A program made the translations under genes and the position numbers. A stretch of 64,000 nucleotides of DNA from Euborellia annulipes (taxonomy: Eukaryota > Arthropoda > Insecta > Dermaptera > Anisolabididae), in contig JAKCPI010007843.1 in NCBI GenBank assembly GCA_023213315.1, positions 62,001-126,000 of the forward strand, given 5' to 3'. Shown piece after piece: positions 31,048-41,784 of this stretch. Positions within the stretch are counted from its first letter, which is position 1; every line of letters begins with the position of its first letter. The notes below the pieces were generated by a model. That model was given only the letters and a program-made list of their open reading frames with translations. It had not been told where the DNA came from and searched no databases.

Positions 31048-31697
31048 AATCTGGAGTGACTTGTCTCACAGCACACAACTTTCTCTTAATTTGGTATGAG
31101 AAAGTTGTGTTCTGTGCTTGTCACACCATTATTTATTTTTTCGTGACATAGTTAGTTCCCGACAGTACGGTAGGCTATATTTGAATTCAAGATGTAAAAT
31201 TTATAAACAGAAAAATATTTATATTTTGTTACCATAGAAACCATTTCTCCTATCTTTCCTCTGAAGTACCAGAGTAAAGTGGTCTTCATAAGATTTCAAG
31301 GGCAAAATGAGAATATACATTTTAAAGAGCATCTAAAAAATAATTGATTTTTGAATTTTAATCAAAATCTCTGAAGCAAATTTTGAGAAAATCGAAAATA
31401 AGTAAAAAAGTACATCAGTAAAGTAGACTACTAGTACTTTTTGGCATACTTTGTTTAAAAGCTTATATTCACGCTCCAGGATGGTGTCTAACTTAAATAT
31501 AAAATTTCAACTTCGTAGCTCAATTCCTTCATGCTTAAAATTGAACACATACACACACAGACAGACAAATTTGCAGGACCCACTTTTTTAGACTCAGGGA
31601 CCTCAAAAGGAGTATATCAAATCTCGACGTCGAATTTTTGCCAGGAAACCAATACTTTCTTTCTAAATATATTAACATATATAGGCAAGAGAAAGTA
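31048..31697 (-). repeat. Family A copy, near full length
   Basis: Complete from hairpin B (AATCTGGAGTGAC, then GTTGTGTTCTGTGCTTGTCA) through AATGAGAATATACATTTTAA, ACATCAGTAAAGTA and GAGTATATCAAATCTCGACG to hairpin A (GGCAAGAGAAAGTAA). Confidence 0.92.
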
Positions 31698-32230
31698 ATT
31701 AATTTTTTTTTTTAATTTTTCGCCTTTTTTTTAATCAAAAAAAAAAAACTCATTCTTTATTTAGCTAATTAATTATTAAATAATTATATTAAAAGAAAAA
31801 TCTTGACCTTATAATGTAGAATAAAGATTTTTTTCTTATATTAATTACCTATATTCTAATGTAAAAGGAAATTAGCAGATTAAAAATATTGTATGACCTT
31901 GACCTAAGTATAGGTTTAACGATTTCTATAAAAATATTCAACAATATTCATTTCCAGAGGCTTTCTATTATATTAAAAAATTATTAATGAGAAAATTCAA
32001 ATTTTAATCTAATGGATTCAAATAGCTATATCATACCAATTTGTTATTCATCAGAAAAATAAAATCGTATTTAATCTGTGTCATTTAAACAAAAATATTT
32101 AACAATTTTTATTTTAAGTATTGATGATAAATAAGACTTTTTTCTCAGCATTTTTTTTTTTTTTTTTTTTTTAATTTATTAGGTATCAATAATTATTGTA
32201 AGGTAAAATGTCTATGGTCAATAATTGGTG
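31698..32230. other. No gene recognised; AT-rich
   Basis: Only AT-rich sequence with T/A homopolymers. Confidence 0.45.
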
Positions 32231-32289
32231 AAAAAATAAAAATAGAGCTTTTTGGGTAACTTTATTTAATGAAAACAAAAGTGACGTTT

Positions 32290-32720
32290 CTATCCTAGAT
32301 TGGGGTCATATTCAGGCTTTTTATTTAATCAAAAAAAGTTAAAATTTATAATTTAATGATAATTAAAAATAAAAACTAGGTTTAGTTAAAAAAAGTAGTT
32401 TTATTTGGTTTATGTACATTTTGATGTTACTTGTAATAAGGTTCTGATTGATGTTTTAACATCGAAATGTACCATCTATTGCAATAGTATTGAGAATAAA
32501 CCCCGGAAGTTAGGCAGCCCAAATAGCAACTGGTCTGTCTAAGAAATATCTTTTTCAAAGCAGACAATAGGGCGATCGGCCTTTATTACCATAAAAATTT
32601 ATCTTTTTAATATATTAGTGAACGTGTGCCATTTGGGCTGCCTAACTGCCAGGCTTTATTCTCAAAACTATTGCAATAGATGGTACATAAACCAAATAAA
32701 ACTACTTTTTTTAAACTAAA
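32290..32720. repeat. Fold-back with hammerhead-like motifs
   Basis: Arms at about 32385-32515 and 32625-32720 are inverted copies; ACCATCTATTGCAATAGT returns as ACTATTGCAATAGATGGT. The left arm carries CTGATTGATG, a perfect GATGTT/AACATC stem and GAAATGTAC (about 32432-32465). A second motif on the minus strand (about 32288-32322) reads CTGAATATGACCCC...GAAACGTC. Confidence 0.6.
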
Positions 32721-32769
32721 AATAGTGTTTACTTTTAATTATTATTAAATTATTTTTATTTTAAAAAAT

Positions 32770-33575
32770 GTTTAAACTAGTGCCGTGAATTCTTTTAATT
32801 TTTTTTTTATTAAAATTTATGTTTCTCAAATTAGGTTTGTTTGTTTATAATGTAGAATAACGTGGGTTAGTGCGATCAACTCATGCCTATGTGGGTTACC
32901 CTGGGTCAATCATCCCTGAAAAAGAATAAAATAAAATTTTTTTTTATAATTTTGAATAAATAGATAGAATATATTGTGTGACACCCCTCAAGTTCTGTAT
33001 TCGAATAATTTTTGAACATTTAGCGGATACGGTGATTGAGGAAAACTGTAGTTTCCGAATTATTTGAAAAGTAATTACTTTTCAAATAATAATAAAAAAT
33101 TTAAAAACTACTGAGAAAAAATCTTTTTAATTACCATTAATATTAAATAACCAGTTGAATTTTTTGTATTTAATCAATCAACATAAACTTTCATTTATTT
33201 AAATAATAACAAAAAATTGAAAAAAATAATTAATTATGAAAATTTAAAAATTTTGTATGGGTGTGCTATTTTAATTTTATTCTTTGCCTTTCTCCTTTCC
33301 TCAATCATAAGATCTAACAATATATGAAATTTTGAAATTACTCATTTCCTAATAATTAGGTTAAAAGTAATAAATTATCAAATAAAGGCCAAATTTGCCA
33401 TTAGCCTAAAAGAATATCGATTCTTTAAAACAAAGGGTCTGTCTTTATTAGGAACCAATTTTCGGAATTAACTAGACCTTGAACTAAAGTTAGGGAATTT
33501 AGGTTACTGGTAACTGATATTCTCTATTAGCGCATTTTCATTTCATATGAAAGAATGTCTCCATAATTAATCTTA
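32770..33575. other. No gene recognised; AT-rich
   Basis: No open frame or terminal repeat recognised. Confidence 0.45.
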
Positions 33576-33578
33576 GTA

Positions 33579-33778
33579 CAGTGAGGGACAATATTAAGTC
33601 CCACCCATGCTTTTTCTACTTATGATTATTTCATTGTTTTTAAAAAAAATTATATATTTTTTAATGTCAACTTTCATGGTTTAAACCTAGAAAATTTCCA
33701 ATAAAGATTTTCATTTTCTTTTATAAAAACACTGAAATAATCACAAGTAGAAAACGCACTTAATATTGTCCCTCACTG
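33579..33778. mobile_element. Tc1/mariner-type MITE, TA target site
   Basis: CAGTGAGGGACAATATTAAG at the left is the exact inverse of the right end, and the inverted similarity continues inward (CTACTTATGATTATTTCA versus TGAAATAATCACAAGTAG). TA flanks both ends (33577-33578 and 33779-33780). Length 200 bp; non-coding. Confidence 0.9.
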
Positions 33779-33794
33779 TACATTCAATCAATTT

Positions 33795-34439
33795 TTACTT
33801 TCTCTTACCTCTATATATATGTTAATATATATAGAGAGAGAAAGTATTGGTTTCATGTCAAAAATTCGATGTCGAGATTTTGATGGATCTTCACGTTTTG
33901 AGGTCCCCTGAATCCAAAAAAGTGGTTTTCGCGACATGGTCTGTCTGTGTGTCTGTCTGTGAACAAAATATCTCAAGAACGAAAAGAGCTAGGAAGTTGA
34001 AATTTTATATTTAAGTTAGGCACCCCCCTGGGACGTGACACGAAGCTTTTCAACAAAATTGGCCAAAAAGTACTAGTACTTTACTGATGCAATTTTTCAG
34101 TTTTTTTCAATTTTCTCAAAATTTGCTCCAACGATTTTTTTTAAAATTCAAAAATCAATTATTTTTTAGATTCTCTTTAAAATGTATATTCTCATTTTGT
34201 GATTGAAGACCACTTTACTCTTGTGCTTCATAGGAAAGATAGGAGAAATGGTTGCCATGGTATCAAAATATAAATATTTTCCCATACTTATAAATTTTAC
34301 ATCTTAAAATCCAATGTACCCTACTGTCGGAAACTAAATACATGTCGACACAAAAATCTGGTGTGACAAGCACAGAACACAACTTTCGATTACCGAAGGT
34401 AAGAGAAAGTTGTGTGCTGTGCGCCAGTCACACCAGATT
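33795..34439 (+). repeat. Family A, best reference copy
   Basis: Full length. Hairpin A is TTACTTTCTCTTACC with AGAGAGAAAGTATTGG. It is followed by TTTTGATGGATCTTCACG, GAAGTTGAAATTTTATATTT, CCCTGGGACGTGACACGAAG, CGGCC-like GGCCAAAAAGTACTAGTACT and AAATGTATATTCTCATTTTG. Hairpin B runs from AATCTGGTGTGACAAGCAC to GCGCCAGTCACACCAGATT. No protein-coding frame; a 62-codon minus frame at its start is incidental. No TSD was recognised. Confidence 0.93.
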
Positions 34440-34442
34440 TTT

Positions 34443-34660
34443 TCTATGTAGATTCTTCAAACAAAAACTTAAACCCATAGAATGGTTAAATTTTTTATCC
34501 ATGATCAAGTAGCTGTCCTTGGATTAAACGACTTAACCTTGTAATGAAGAAACTTCAATCAGTGAAATATATCATATCTTATCATTGAAAAGTAAAAATA
34601 AGTAGAAATATTATATTTATTTTATTTAAATTTTTTATCTTACTTTTTTTAATTAAAAAT
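34443..34660. repeat. Repeat related to the 44618 fold-back
   Basis: ATCCATGATCAAGTAGCTG, TTGTAATGAAGAAACTTCA and AAGTAGAAATATTATATTT match, inverted, the right arm of 44618-44930. It adjoins the end of a family A copy. Confidence 0.6.
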
Positions 34661-34724
34661 AATAAATGTGGATAAGGGTAAGTAATCAGAAGAAGAAGAC
34701 TAGTTGTATTCATTATTTTTATTC

Positions 34725-34790
34725 CCATCAAGTTGACGTTTCGGTCCCGGTTGGGATCATCCTCAGAACAGATGAGGAGGCATTTGCCCC
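34725..34790 (-). other. Hammerhead-like motif
   Basis: Minus strand: CTGAGGA, one T, stem GATCCC/GGGACC (one mismatch) with an AACC loop, then GAAACGTCAACTTGATGG. This combines a convincing stem with the GAAACGTC end. It is a single copy with no inverted partner here. The 73-codon plus frame over it has no domain. Confidence 0.5.
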
Positions 34791-35170
34791 TCCCCCCCCA
34801 AGGGCTCTGATTTTTATAAAATTTTATATTATTCTAAATAAAATACTCCAAAATACATCTACAAGTATACAAACTGTACAAAATTAAACAATGAATTAAA
34901 TTAAATATGTTTTGGCCAAATTTGAGTATCCATTTGTAAGTAAATTTTAAGAATAAAAGTTCCCCTCCCAAGAAAAAGTTGAAATGACGCCACTGTATAT
35001 AATAACATTTATAATGTATTTATTGTTAAAAGATCAATGAAAATCAACCAAATGTATTAAATATTATTAGCTACCATTCTGACATCTCTTGGCAAATTTT
35101 TGAATTACTTGATTTTTTGGGCATACTTTTATGACACACTACGCCATCTTATCGGGAAAAACATGCCTAA

Positions 35171-36439
35171 TGCCCAGTTGCACCAACATATCTCAAGTCT
35201 CAAGATCGTCTTACATCTTACATTTGAACTTAGAGTGTTGCCCCAACATTTAATACGAACTTAAGTCCTGATTTTGAGCTTACATCTCAAGTAGTCAAAT
35301 TTGGCGACTTAAGTCCCTCTCAGCCTGAATTCGTAACCTAAAAGGAGAATTGTGACATTTTATCTATTCAACTATCTATATAATCCCTTAGAATATATAT
35401 ATTTTTTTTTAATTAATCAATCTTATTGTTATTATTTAAAAAAAAAATTATATTTTCATACTGCCTGTCAAGAATTTTTAAAAAATTTACCAGGTATATT
35501 TATATTATATATAAAAAATTCGAAATAAAATTTGTTGAAGCATAGACGGTGTGTAAAAGTTTAAACTGTTTTTAATCGCTATAAATTGGTTTTTACTTCA
35601 AGATATTAATAGAAAACGTGAATATTGGTGTGGATGGAGCTGATCGGAGGTGAAGATTTTGATGTTTGCATAATGTTATAATTGACAGAGAAGGTTTTGA
35701 ACATAACCTCGTATTTTCAAAATATATCTGTCAAAATTCAATATGATTTTAAATAAATATATTAAATATATTTTTACTGTTAAATTTATTAATATATTAA
35801 ATTAAAATATTAGCCTAAATTAAATTATTAATTTGTTTATTAATTAAATAAACCCATTATTAAAAATATAATATATTATATTAAATATTTTAAATAGATA
35901 TTAAAAATAATAGATTTAAAAGTTGATTAAATTGAAGTGGCAGAAAAACGTCAAACAAAAAGTAAGTAAATTTATTTATTTTAAATTTAAAAAAAAATAC
36001 TGAAGATTAACTTACAATTTGTTTGTGTTTTTTTGTACCATTTCATTCAATAGTTTGTCTAGAAAAATATATTATGAAAATTTTTCTCTTTTTTTATTCC
36101 CCAATGAGGGAGGGCCTAGAAATACTTCACTTATTAAAATTTGTTAATATTTTTTTGTTGACAGAATTTGATAAAACAGATTAAGCTGATTATTTATTTA
36201 TTTATTTTTATTTTGGTCAGATTTTGGTTAGCAAATATGTTTTTTGTTGTCCTGCAGTGCCGCCTAGTGGCTAATTTGTAACAAAAATGCGAGGTTGCCA
36301 GAGTGTTTTTTCTTAAAGGCAGCTTGGGTAAGATCATTTGAAGATTCATTGGTGCAACGTTTTAAATCTCAAGCTGAGACTTGAGTTCAAGACGGACTTG
36401 ACCAAGTCAAGATCTGAGACTAGTTGGTGCAACTGGGCA
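35171..36439. mobile_element. PIF/Harbinger-like element, TSD TAA
   Basis: Terminal inverted repeats TGCCCAGTTGCACCAAC, with similarity continuing through CTCAAGTCTCAAGATC-type sequence, flanked by TAA (35168-35170 and 36440-36442). The TSD length points to PIF/Harbinger. At 1269 bp it is larger than most MITEs here, but I see no transposase frame; the interior is AT-rich. Confidence 0.82.
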
Positions 36440-36442
36440 TAA

Positions 36443-36945
36443 GTACTTCACTCCCGAAGCCCCTTAAAGCGTGGCAGCTAAGAAATTCGTTTTATCAGTT
36501 AATTTTTACAAAATAAAATAGTCTTTGAATCATTATACATTGAATTGAATTTTGAGGAAAAAAAAATACGAGACTTTGCATGAGGCTAGAGAATATTAGA
36601 GAAAAAAAATACGAATGAATAATAAGTGGAGTCACGTGGTCAAGGGTCTTTCTTTCCCTCATGAATAGATACGAGCATAAATATAGATTCTCAAAAGTAA
36701 GTCGATTTACAGCTATAAATAAACATTCTTCTTCAGTATCAAATCTTGAAAATCAATTCTTAAATATTTCCTTTTTTATTTACAATATTTACAAACGCTT
36801 TTTTTTTTTTAAATCAGCCGATAAATAAATTTATCACACACTGAGAAAATTAAATATAAACCAATAAAAAGTTAATAATTTATTGTGATTTTTTTCCTCT
36901 CACATATTTTTTTATAAAGTGATTTTTTATTGGTATACATGTTTA
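36443..36945. other. No gene recognised; AT-rich
   Basis: Nothing recognised. Confidence 0.45.
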
Positions 36946-36953
36946 GTGATAAC

Positions 36954-37531
36954 TAGAGACCGGAAAAAAAAGCATAAAAAAATGGAAAAAAAGTGCTTAA
37001 AAAAGCATAAAAAACTTGAATAAAAAGTTGTTAAATAAGCATAAAAGTTGAAAAAAAGCATCTCATAAGCAATTTTTACTCATATCAATGGCGTATACAA
37101 ATTTTTTTTTAAAGAAACTAAATTTATTCCGCCCCGCCCTGCGAAAAATTTTATTTTTGCGGAACCAAATTTTTTCACCCTGCGGAAAAAAATTTTTTTA
37201 CAGGGCTATATTTTTTCGCACTGCGGGGTTTTTGGAAAAAATTTTTTTTAGGGGGCCCCCCTCCCCCTTATATACGTCCCTGGTGTATGCGTGTGTGAAT
37301 GGGAAAAAGTGTGTTTTTTAAAAAAAAAAAACAAAAAAATTATAAATATTCGTAAAATAAGTTCAAATAAGCACGAAAGGGAAAAAAAGCATGAAAACTC
37401 AAAAAAAGCAAAAAAGCATAAAAAATGCAATCTCAATACACTTAGTTTTTCCTAATTCGTATAGAAATTAAATATCTAATGGTTGCTTATAAAATTGAGC
37501 AATAAGCATTTTGCTTAAAATCCGGTCTCTA
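36954..37531. mobile_element. hAT-type MITE, TSD GTGATAAC/GCGATAAC
   Basis: TAGAGACCGG at the left and CCGGTCTCTA at the right, with 8-bp flanks differing at one base (36946-36953 and 37532-37539). Many AAAAAGCATAAAA repeats fill the subterminal regions. A different, GC-richer segment at about 37090-37285, with CTGCGGAAAA repeats and a C-run, looks like a second insertion (possible ends CAATGGCGTATAC and GTATACGTCCCTG-like), but no TSD was found. Confidence 0.82.
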
Positions 37532-37539
37532 GCGATAAC

Positions 37540-37905
37540 TAAAACTTTGCCATAAGCAATGGAGAAACGCCGACATATATATATAATTCCCATTTTAATA
37601 AATTGTTTACAACGTCATTTGTTGCTTATTTTATAAATTGCTAACTGTTCCAGTTTCTTAAATAAATACGGAAGTATTTCTAAATGTTTTAGACAATATA
37701 TGAAAAAAGAATAAAATCAGCTAAAAGAGAAAGAAAAAAGCTAATAAAAGAAGCTTTTAAGATAAACCGATAATGAATGTATTTTGGCAAATATTAGTCT
37801 TAAAATTTTAACGTAATCGTTCGAAACAGTATAAATCATAATACTTCTACTATTGGAGATATAATCTTAAATCCAAAAAAAAAATTTATATTAGGAATAT
37901 TTTAA
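37540..37905. other. No gene recognised; AT-rich
   Basis: Nothing recognised. Confidence 0.4.
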
Positions 37906-37910
37906 ATTTT

Positions 37911-38806
37911 TACTTTCTCTTATCTATACCATAGTATATATCAAGGAGAATATTTTTTTTATTAATAGTAGAAACAATATTTTACATCAAAATTATAATT
38001 TATAATTATCACTATTAAATTATTTTATTTGTAAATGTGATGTGGCCCGTGTGATTCTTACCAGTTGCATGAAATGGATTTTGACACACCTGGTATATAT
38101 GTTAATATGTATATATTCGGAGAGAAAGTATTGTATTTTATGTCGAAATTTTGATAGGAATACACAAGAGTCCAAAAAAAGTGGATCCCGACTGTAAACA
38201 AAAAATCTCAAGAACAAAAAGAGCTAGAAGTTTGAAATATTAGATTTAAGTTATGTACCCTCCTGGAACATAACACGAAGGATTTGAACAAGATCGGCCA
38301 AGAAGTACTAGTACTTTGCTGATGGTGTTTTTCAGTTTTTTTTTTTTTATCTTCTCTGAAATTGCTCTAACGATTTTGATTAAATTCATAAATCAATTAT
38401 GTTTTAGAAGCTCTTTAAAATGTATATTCTCATTTTGTCCTCAAAATTGTTTAAAGCCCTCTAGTATTTCATAGAAAAGATAGGAGGAATAATTGCAAAT
38501 TTGTAAATTTTATATGCCCGTAACACTTAGCTCAAAGAGAAGACATTGGTCCGGATTCGATTCCCGCCCCAAGCGAAAAAAATCCAATCATTTGAAATAA
38601 ATAGGGATGGGGGTCTAAATAGCTTTAGATGCCGAAAAAGACCTTAAATGAATTATAAAAAAAAAATTTTACATGTTGAATTCAAAAACACTGCTAGAAG
38701 CCAAATTAGTGTACACAAAAAATCTGGTGCGAAAAGCACAAAATACGACTTTTAATTATCCAAGGTTAAAGAAAGTTGTATGCTGTGCGACCGGTCACAC
38801 CAGATA
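37911..38806 (+). repeat. Family A copy with hairpin-loop and SINE insertions
   Basis: Hairpin A is split. TACTTTCTCTTATC lies at 37910, and the partner arm GGAGAGAAAGTATTG appears only at about 38118, after about 140 bp of unrelated AT-rich DNA in the loop. The middle is normal (CGGCCAAGAAGTACTAGTAC). A SINE interrupts TAAATTTTA near 38515, and hairpin B ends at 38806 (GACCGGTCACACCAGA). Confidence 0.88.
38515..38664 (+). mobile_element. tRNA-derived SINE with A and B boxes
   Basis: The A box TAGCTCAAAGA (38528-38538) and B box GATTCGATTCC (38554-38564) each match the polymerase III consensus at 10 of 11 positions. The 3' part GGGATGGGGGTCTAAATAGC and GATGCCGAAAAAGACCTTAA is shared with 49151-49337. 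AAATTTTATATG before and AAATTTTACATG after form a target duplication with one mismatch inside family A. It begins CCCGT like the other copy. Confidence 0.85.
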
Positions 38807-39087
38807 TTTTTTTAATCTAAGAATGTAAAAATTATTTATCAAATATTAATTAAATAAAAAAGTAATAATCCAACGAATGGTAAAATAAGTTTTCTAATCG
38901 GCTAAAGGAGGCACATGATGTACAGAGATCCTGTCTGTACACACGAGATACCAAAGGGGATGGATCCTCTTTTTAATTAAATAATGAGAGAGGAAATAAT
39001 GGCCAATTCTTAGTCTAGTAATTTTGATCTCATCTTTCCGATTTAGGGAAAAATTACTTATCTTACAAATAACTGGTTTTATTGTTT

Positions 39088-40000
39088 TTACTTTCTCTTA
39101 CCCTATATATGAAATACGAGTATATAGAGAGAAAGTATTGAGATCATGTCAAAAATTCGATGTCGAGATTTTGATAGATATACATGTTTTGAGGTCTCCT
39201 GAGTCCAAAAAAGTGGCCCCCGGAAATTGATCTGTCTGTCTGTGTGTACGATTTTTAGAGTGCAGGAATTGAGAGCTACCTGATTGAAATTTTATATTTA
39301 AGTTAGGTACTCTACCGGACACTCAAAATAAGCTTTTGAACAAAAACAGCCAAAAAGTACTAGTACTTTACTGATGTACTTTTTCATTTTTTTTTTTTTT
39401 CAATTTTCTCAAAATTCGCTCCTAAGATTTTTATAAAAATTCAAAAATCAATTATTTTTCACATGCTCTTTAAAATATATATTCTCATTTTATCCTTGAA
39501 ATCTTTTGAAGCACACTTTACTCTTGCACTTCATAGGAAAGTTTTCAGATTTATTTTCCGGCTCGTCCTTCCGTAGAGCCAATGTTAAATTCCTATGGGG
39601 ATTTGCATGTTAATTTCGATTCAAAATGGGGTCCAGGGGATCTCCTTCGTAACTTTTTACATATTAAAAAAAAATTTTCAATTCTTATGAAATTTTGTAT
39701 TTATTTAGGATTCTCTATTATGTATAAGATATCCAATTATGAGAATACAATTTTGAAAAATAACTATAGTTTATTTCAAGCAGCCAACATTTAAAATACA
39801 CAGAGCCTATGGAAATTTTGAATCAATTGACTTTTTTACTTTTTACTTATGAAATGCAAGTGGTCAAGTTTGAAACTAAGATGATATGGGAAACTGAATA
39901 TATCTCGATTCAAAAAATCTGGTGTGGCCAGCACGGTGCACAACTTTCTCTTACCAAAGGGTAAGAGAAAGTTGAGTGATGTGCGCCAGTCACACCAGAT
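39088..40000 (+). repeat. Family A2, complete copy
   Basis: Hairpin A (TACTTTCTCTTACC / GAGAGAAAGTATTG), the standard middle section, then the A2 module (CCGGCTCGTCCTTCCGTAGA, CCTATGGGGATTTGCATG, GCAAGTGGTCAAGTTTG). Hairpin B is AATCTGGTGTGGCCAGCAC to GCGCCAGTCACACCAGAT. Two plus-strand frames of about 70 codons lie within it and have no domain. Confidence 0.93.
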
Positions 40001-40635
40001 TTTTTTTAAATTTATTATTCGGCACTACCCCCATTCATTTGGTGATGATGTGATATTAGATTTTGTCATATCAATTTTTTATTTAATGAATGTTTAATAA
40101 ATATTGGATGAGTTTATAGGATAAATATAAAATCAATTTTTATTTTTTTATTTTTGTCATTCACACACCATATTAAAAAGTAAACATATTAACAAATTTT
40201 ATATTTATTCCATGCGAATTTAATATTATATTTAATTCACTAGAATGGAATTTTGGAATCAGATATTTATTCGGAATAAGTCATATCTGCTACATTCTAA
40301 AAGAATTTCAATTTTTATTTTTATTAAATTTTGATATAAAAATTATAATAAATGAATATTTATTTTTCAATAAAGAATTTAATTAAAATATCTTCTACGC
40401 TTATTGGCCTTTGCATCAAATAATATAAATTTCTATCAACAAAACATTTAATTTTATTTACGATGAGGGATCTGCAGTTTAGTAATGAAATTAAAACTCC
40501 CAAACATTCGAAATTTTTTATATTGTTGAACTACTCAGTGACTTACTGTCGTTTTGACAAATTTCTGATCAAAATGTTTGACATATAATCCTATCAGAAT
40601 AAAATTTTACACATATTTAAAACTCAGGATTATTA
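40001..40635. other. No gene recognised; AT-rich
   Basis: Nothing recognised. Confidence 0.45.
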
Positions 40636-40638
40636 GAC

Positions 40639-40805
40639 CAGCGTTTCCCAAACTTTTGTGACCGCGCCCCGGTACGAGGTTTTAAAATTTTTCAAGACCC
40701 ACCTTATGAAAAAAAAAAAACATTTAATAATAAATAATTAATACAAAATGTGGTCTATAATTAAAAACTCCCATAATAATACAAAAGCTTTAATAAACAC
40801 ATTGG
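40639..40805. mobile_element. hAT-like 5' end followed by a fold-back tail
   Basis: CAGCGTTTCCCAAACTTTTG with GCCCCGGTACGAGG is a common hAT-type end. From 40735 the sequence is the tail shared with 17808 and 29937 (AATGTGGTCTATAATTAAAA, AGCTTTAATAAACA). No right hAT end or TSD was found. Confidence 0.45.
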
Positions 40806-40852
40806 TAATAAATATAGCCTAAAAAAAAATCATTTAATTACAAAAAGAAACA

Positions 40853-41097
40853 TGGGCGTAGCCAGACATCTCGTTAGGGGGGGGGGGGGGCAACCACTCG
40901 TTAGAGCGATAGGGGGGTTTGCAATTAATATATACATAGATTATTAATTATTTATTTAAATAAAAAAAAATTAAATTAACGTAGTGGATTGGGGCTTTAA
41001 AAAAATTTCCCAATGGGAAAAATATAAATTTTTTTATTTTTTAGGACAAGCCAAGGGGCCCCCCTTATGAGAGCCTGGTTAGAAGTCTATGGTCACC
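40853..41097. mobile_element. hAT-like element, copy 2 of a pair
   Basis: CATGGGCGTAGCCAGACATC, a G-run, CAACCACTCGTTAG, GCAATTAATATATA and a right side with GGTCACCAC repeat the parts of 15861-16110. Boundaries are approximate. Confidence 0.5.
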
Positions 41098-41099
41098 AC

Positions 41100-41754
41100 G
41101 AAATCAAAATAATACTTTCATAATAAATTTGGGAAAAATCGATAATTCTGTTTATTTTTTTATTTATCATAAACAGCACAAATGAATAATAATTTATATT
41201 ATATGAGTGGGCGCTATTTCTTGTGAGAGAGAGAATTTAATGTCTCATGCATACAAAGGGAGAGTTGCGTTGCGTCACTAAATTCAGATTCCTTTGTTTT
41301 TCCCATAGCATATAGTATACAAGCAAGTCCCCTTTAAATTTTCGATTTGTTAAAGAATTCTTGAATACAAAGTCTCTTCTCACACATCACACGAATTCAC
41401 AAAGAGATTTTCCAGAAATGGTCAAAACCTCTAAATGAACTGTTGCTACTTTAAATCTAAGAGATAAGCATTCAAACTTAGTGTGACTGTTGGTCCCTTT
41501 AAGCACTTAAGACTTAAGAAGGTGTTGAGTTTAGGTCAAAGAGCCATTATCTATTTAAACAGTCCCCATCCATTCATTGAAGGTAATAATTATGTTTATA
41601 TTAGTAAATGGACTTGTATACCTATCATAGTGAAGCAGGCGATGTTTATCATATTTTAAAGTCAAAATAACTTAATAGTTATTGATAAATAATAATACAA
41701 TATTTGTAGTTAGGTAAATATATAAACATTGAAAAGGTAAAAAATAAGAATGTT
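41100..41754. other. No gene recognised
   Basis: AT-rich. A GC-richer patch near 41230-41290 has no recognised feature. Confidence 0.4.
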
Positions 41755-41784
41755 AAGTGTGTGGGGTTAGTCACATCAGATTAT

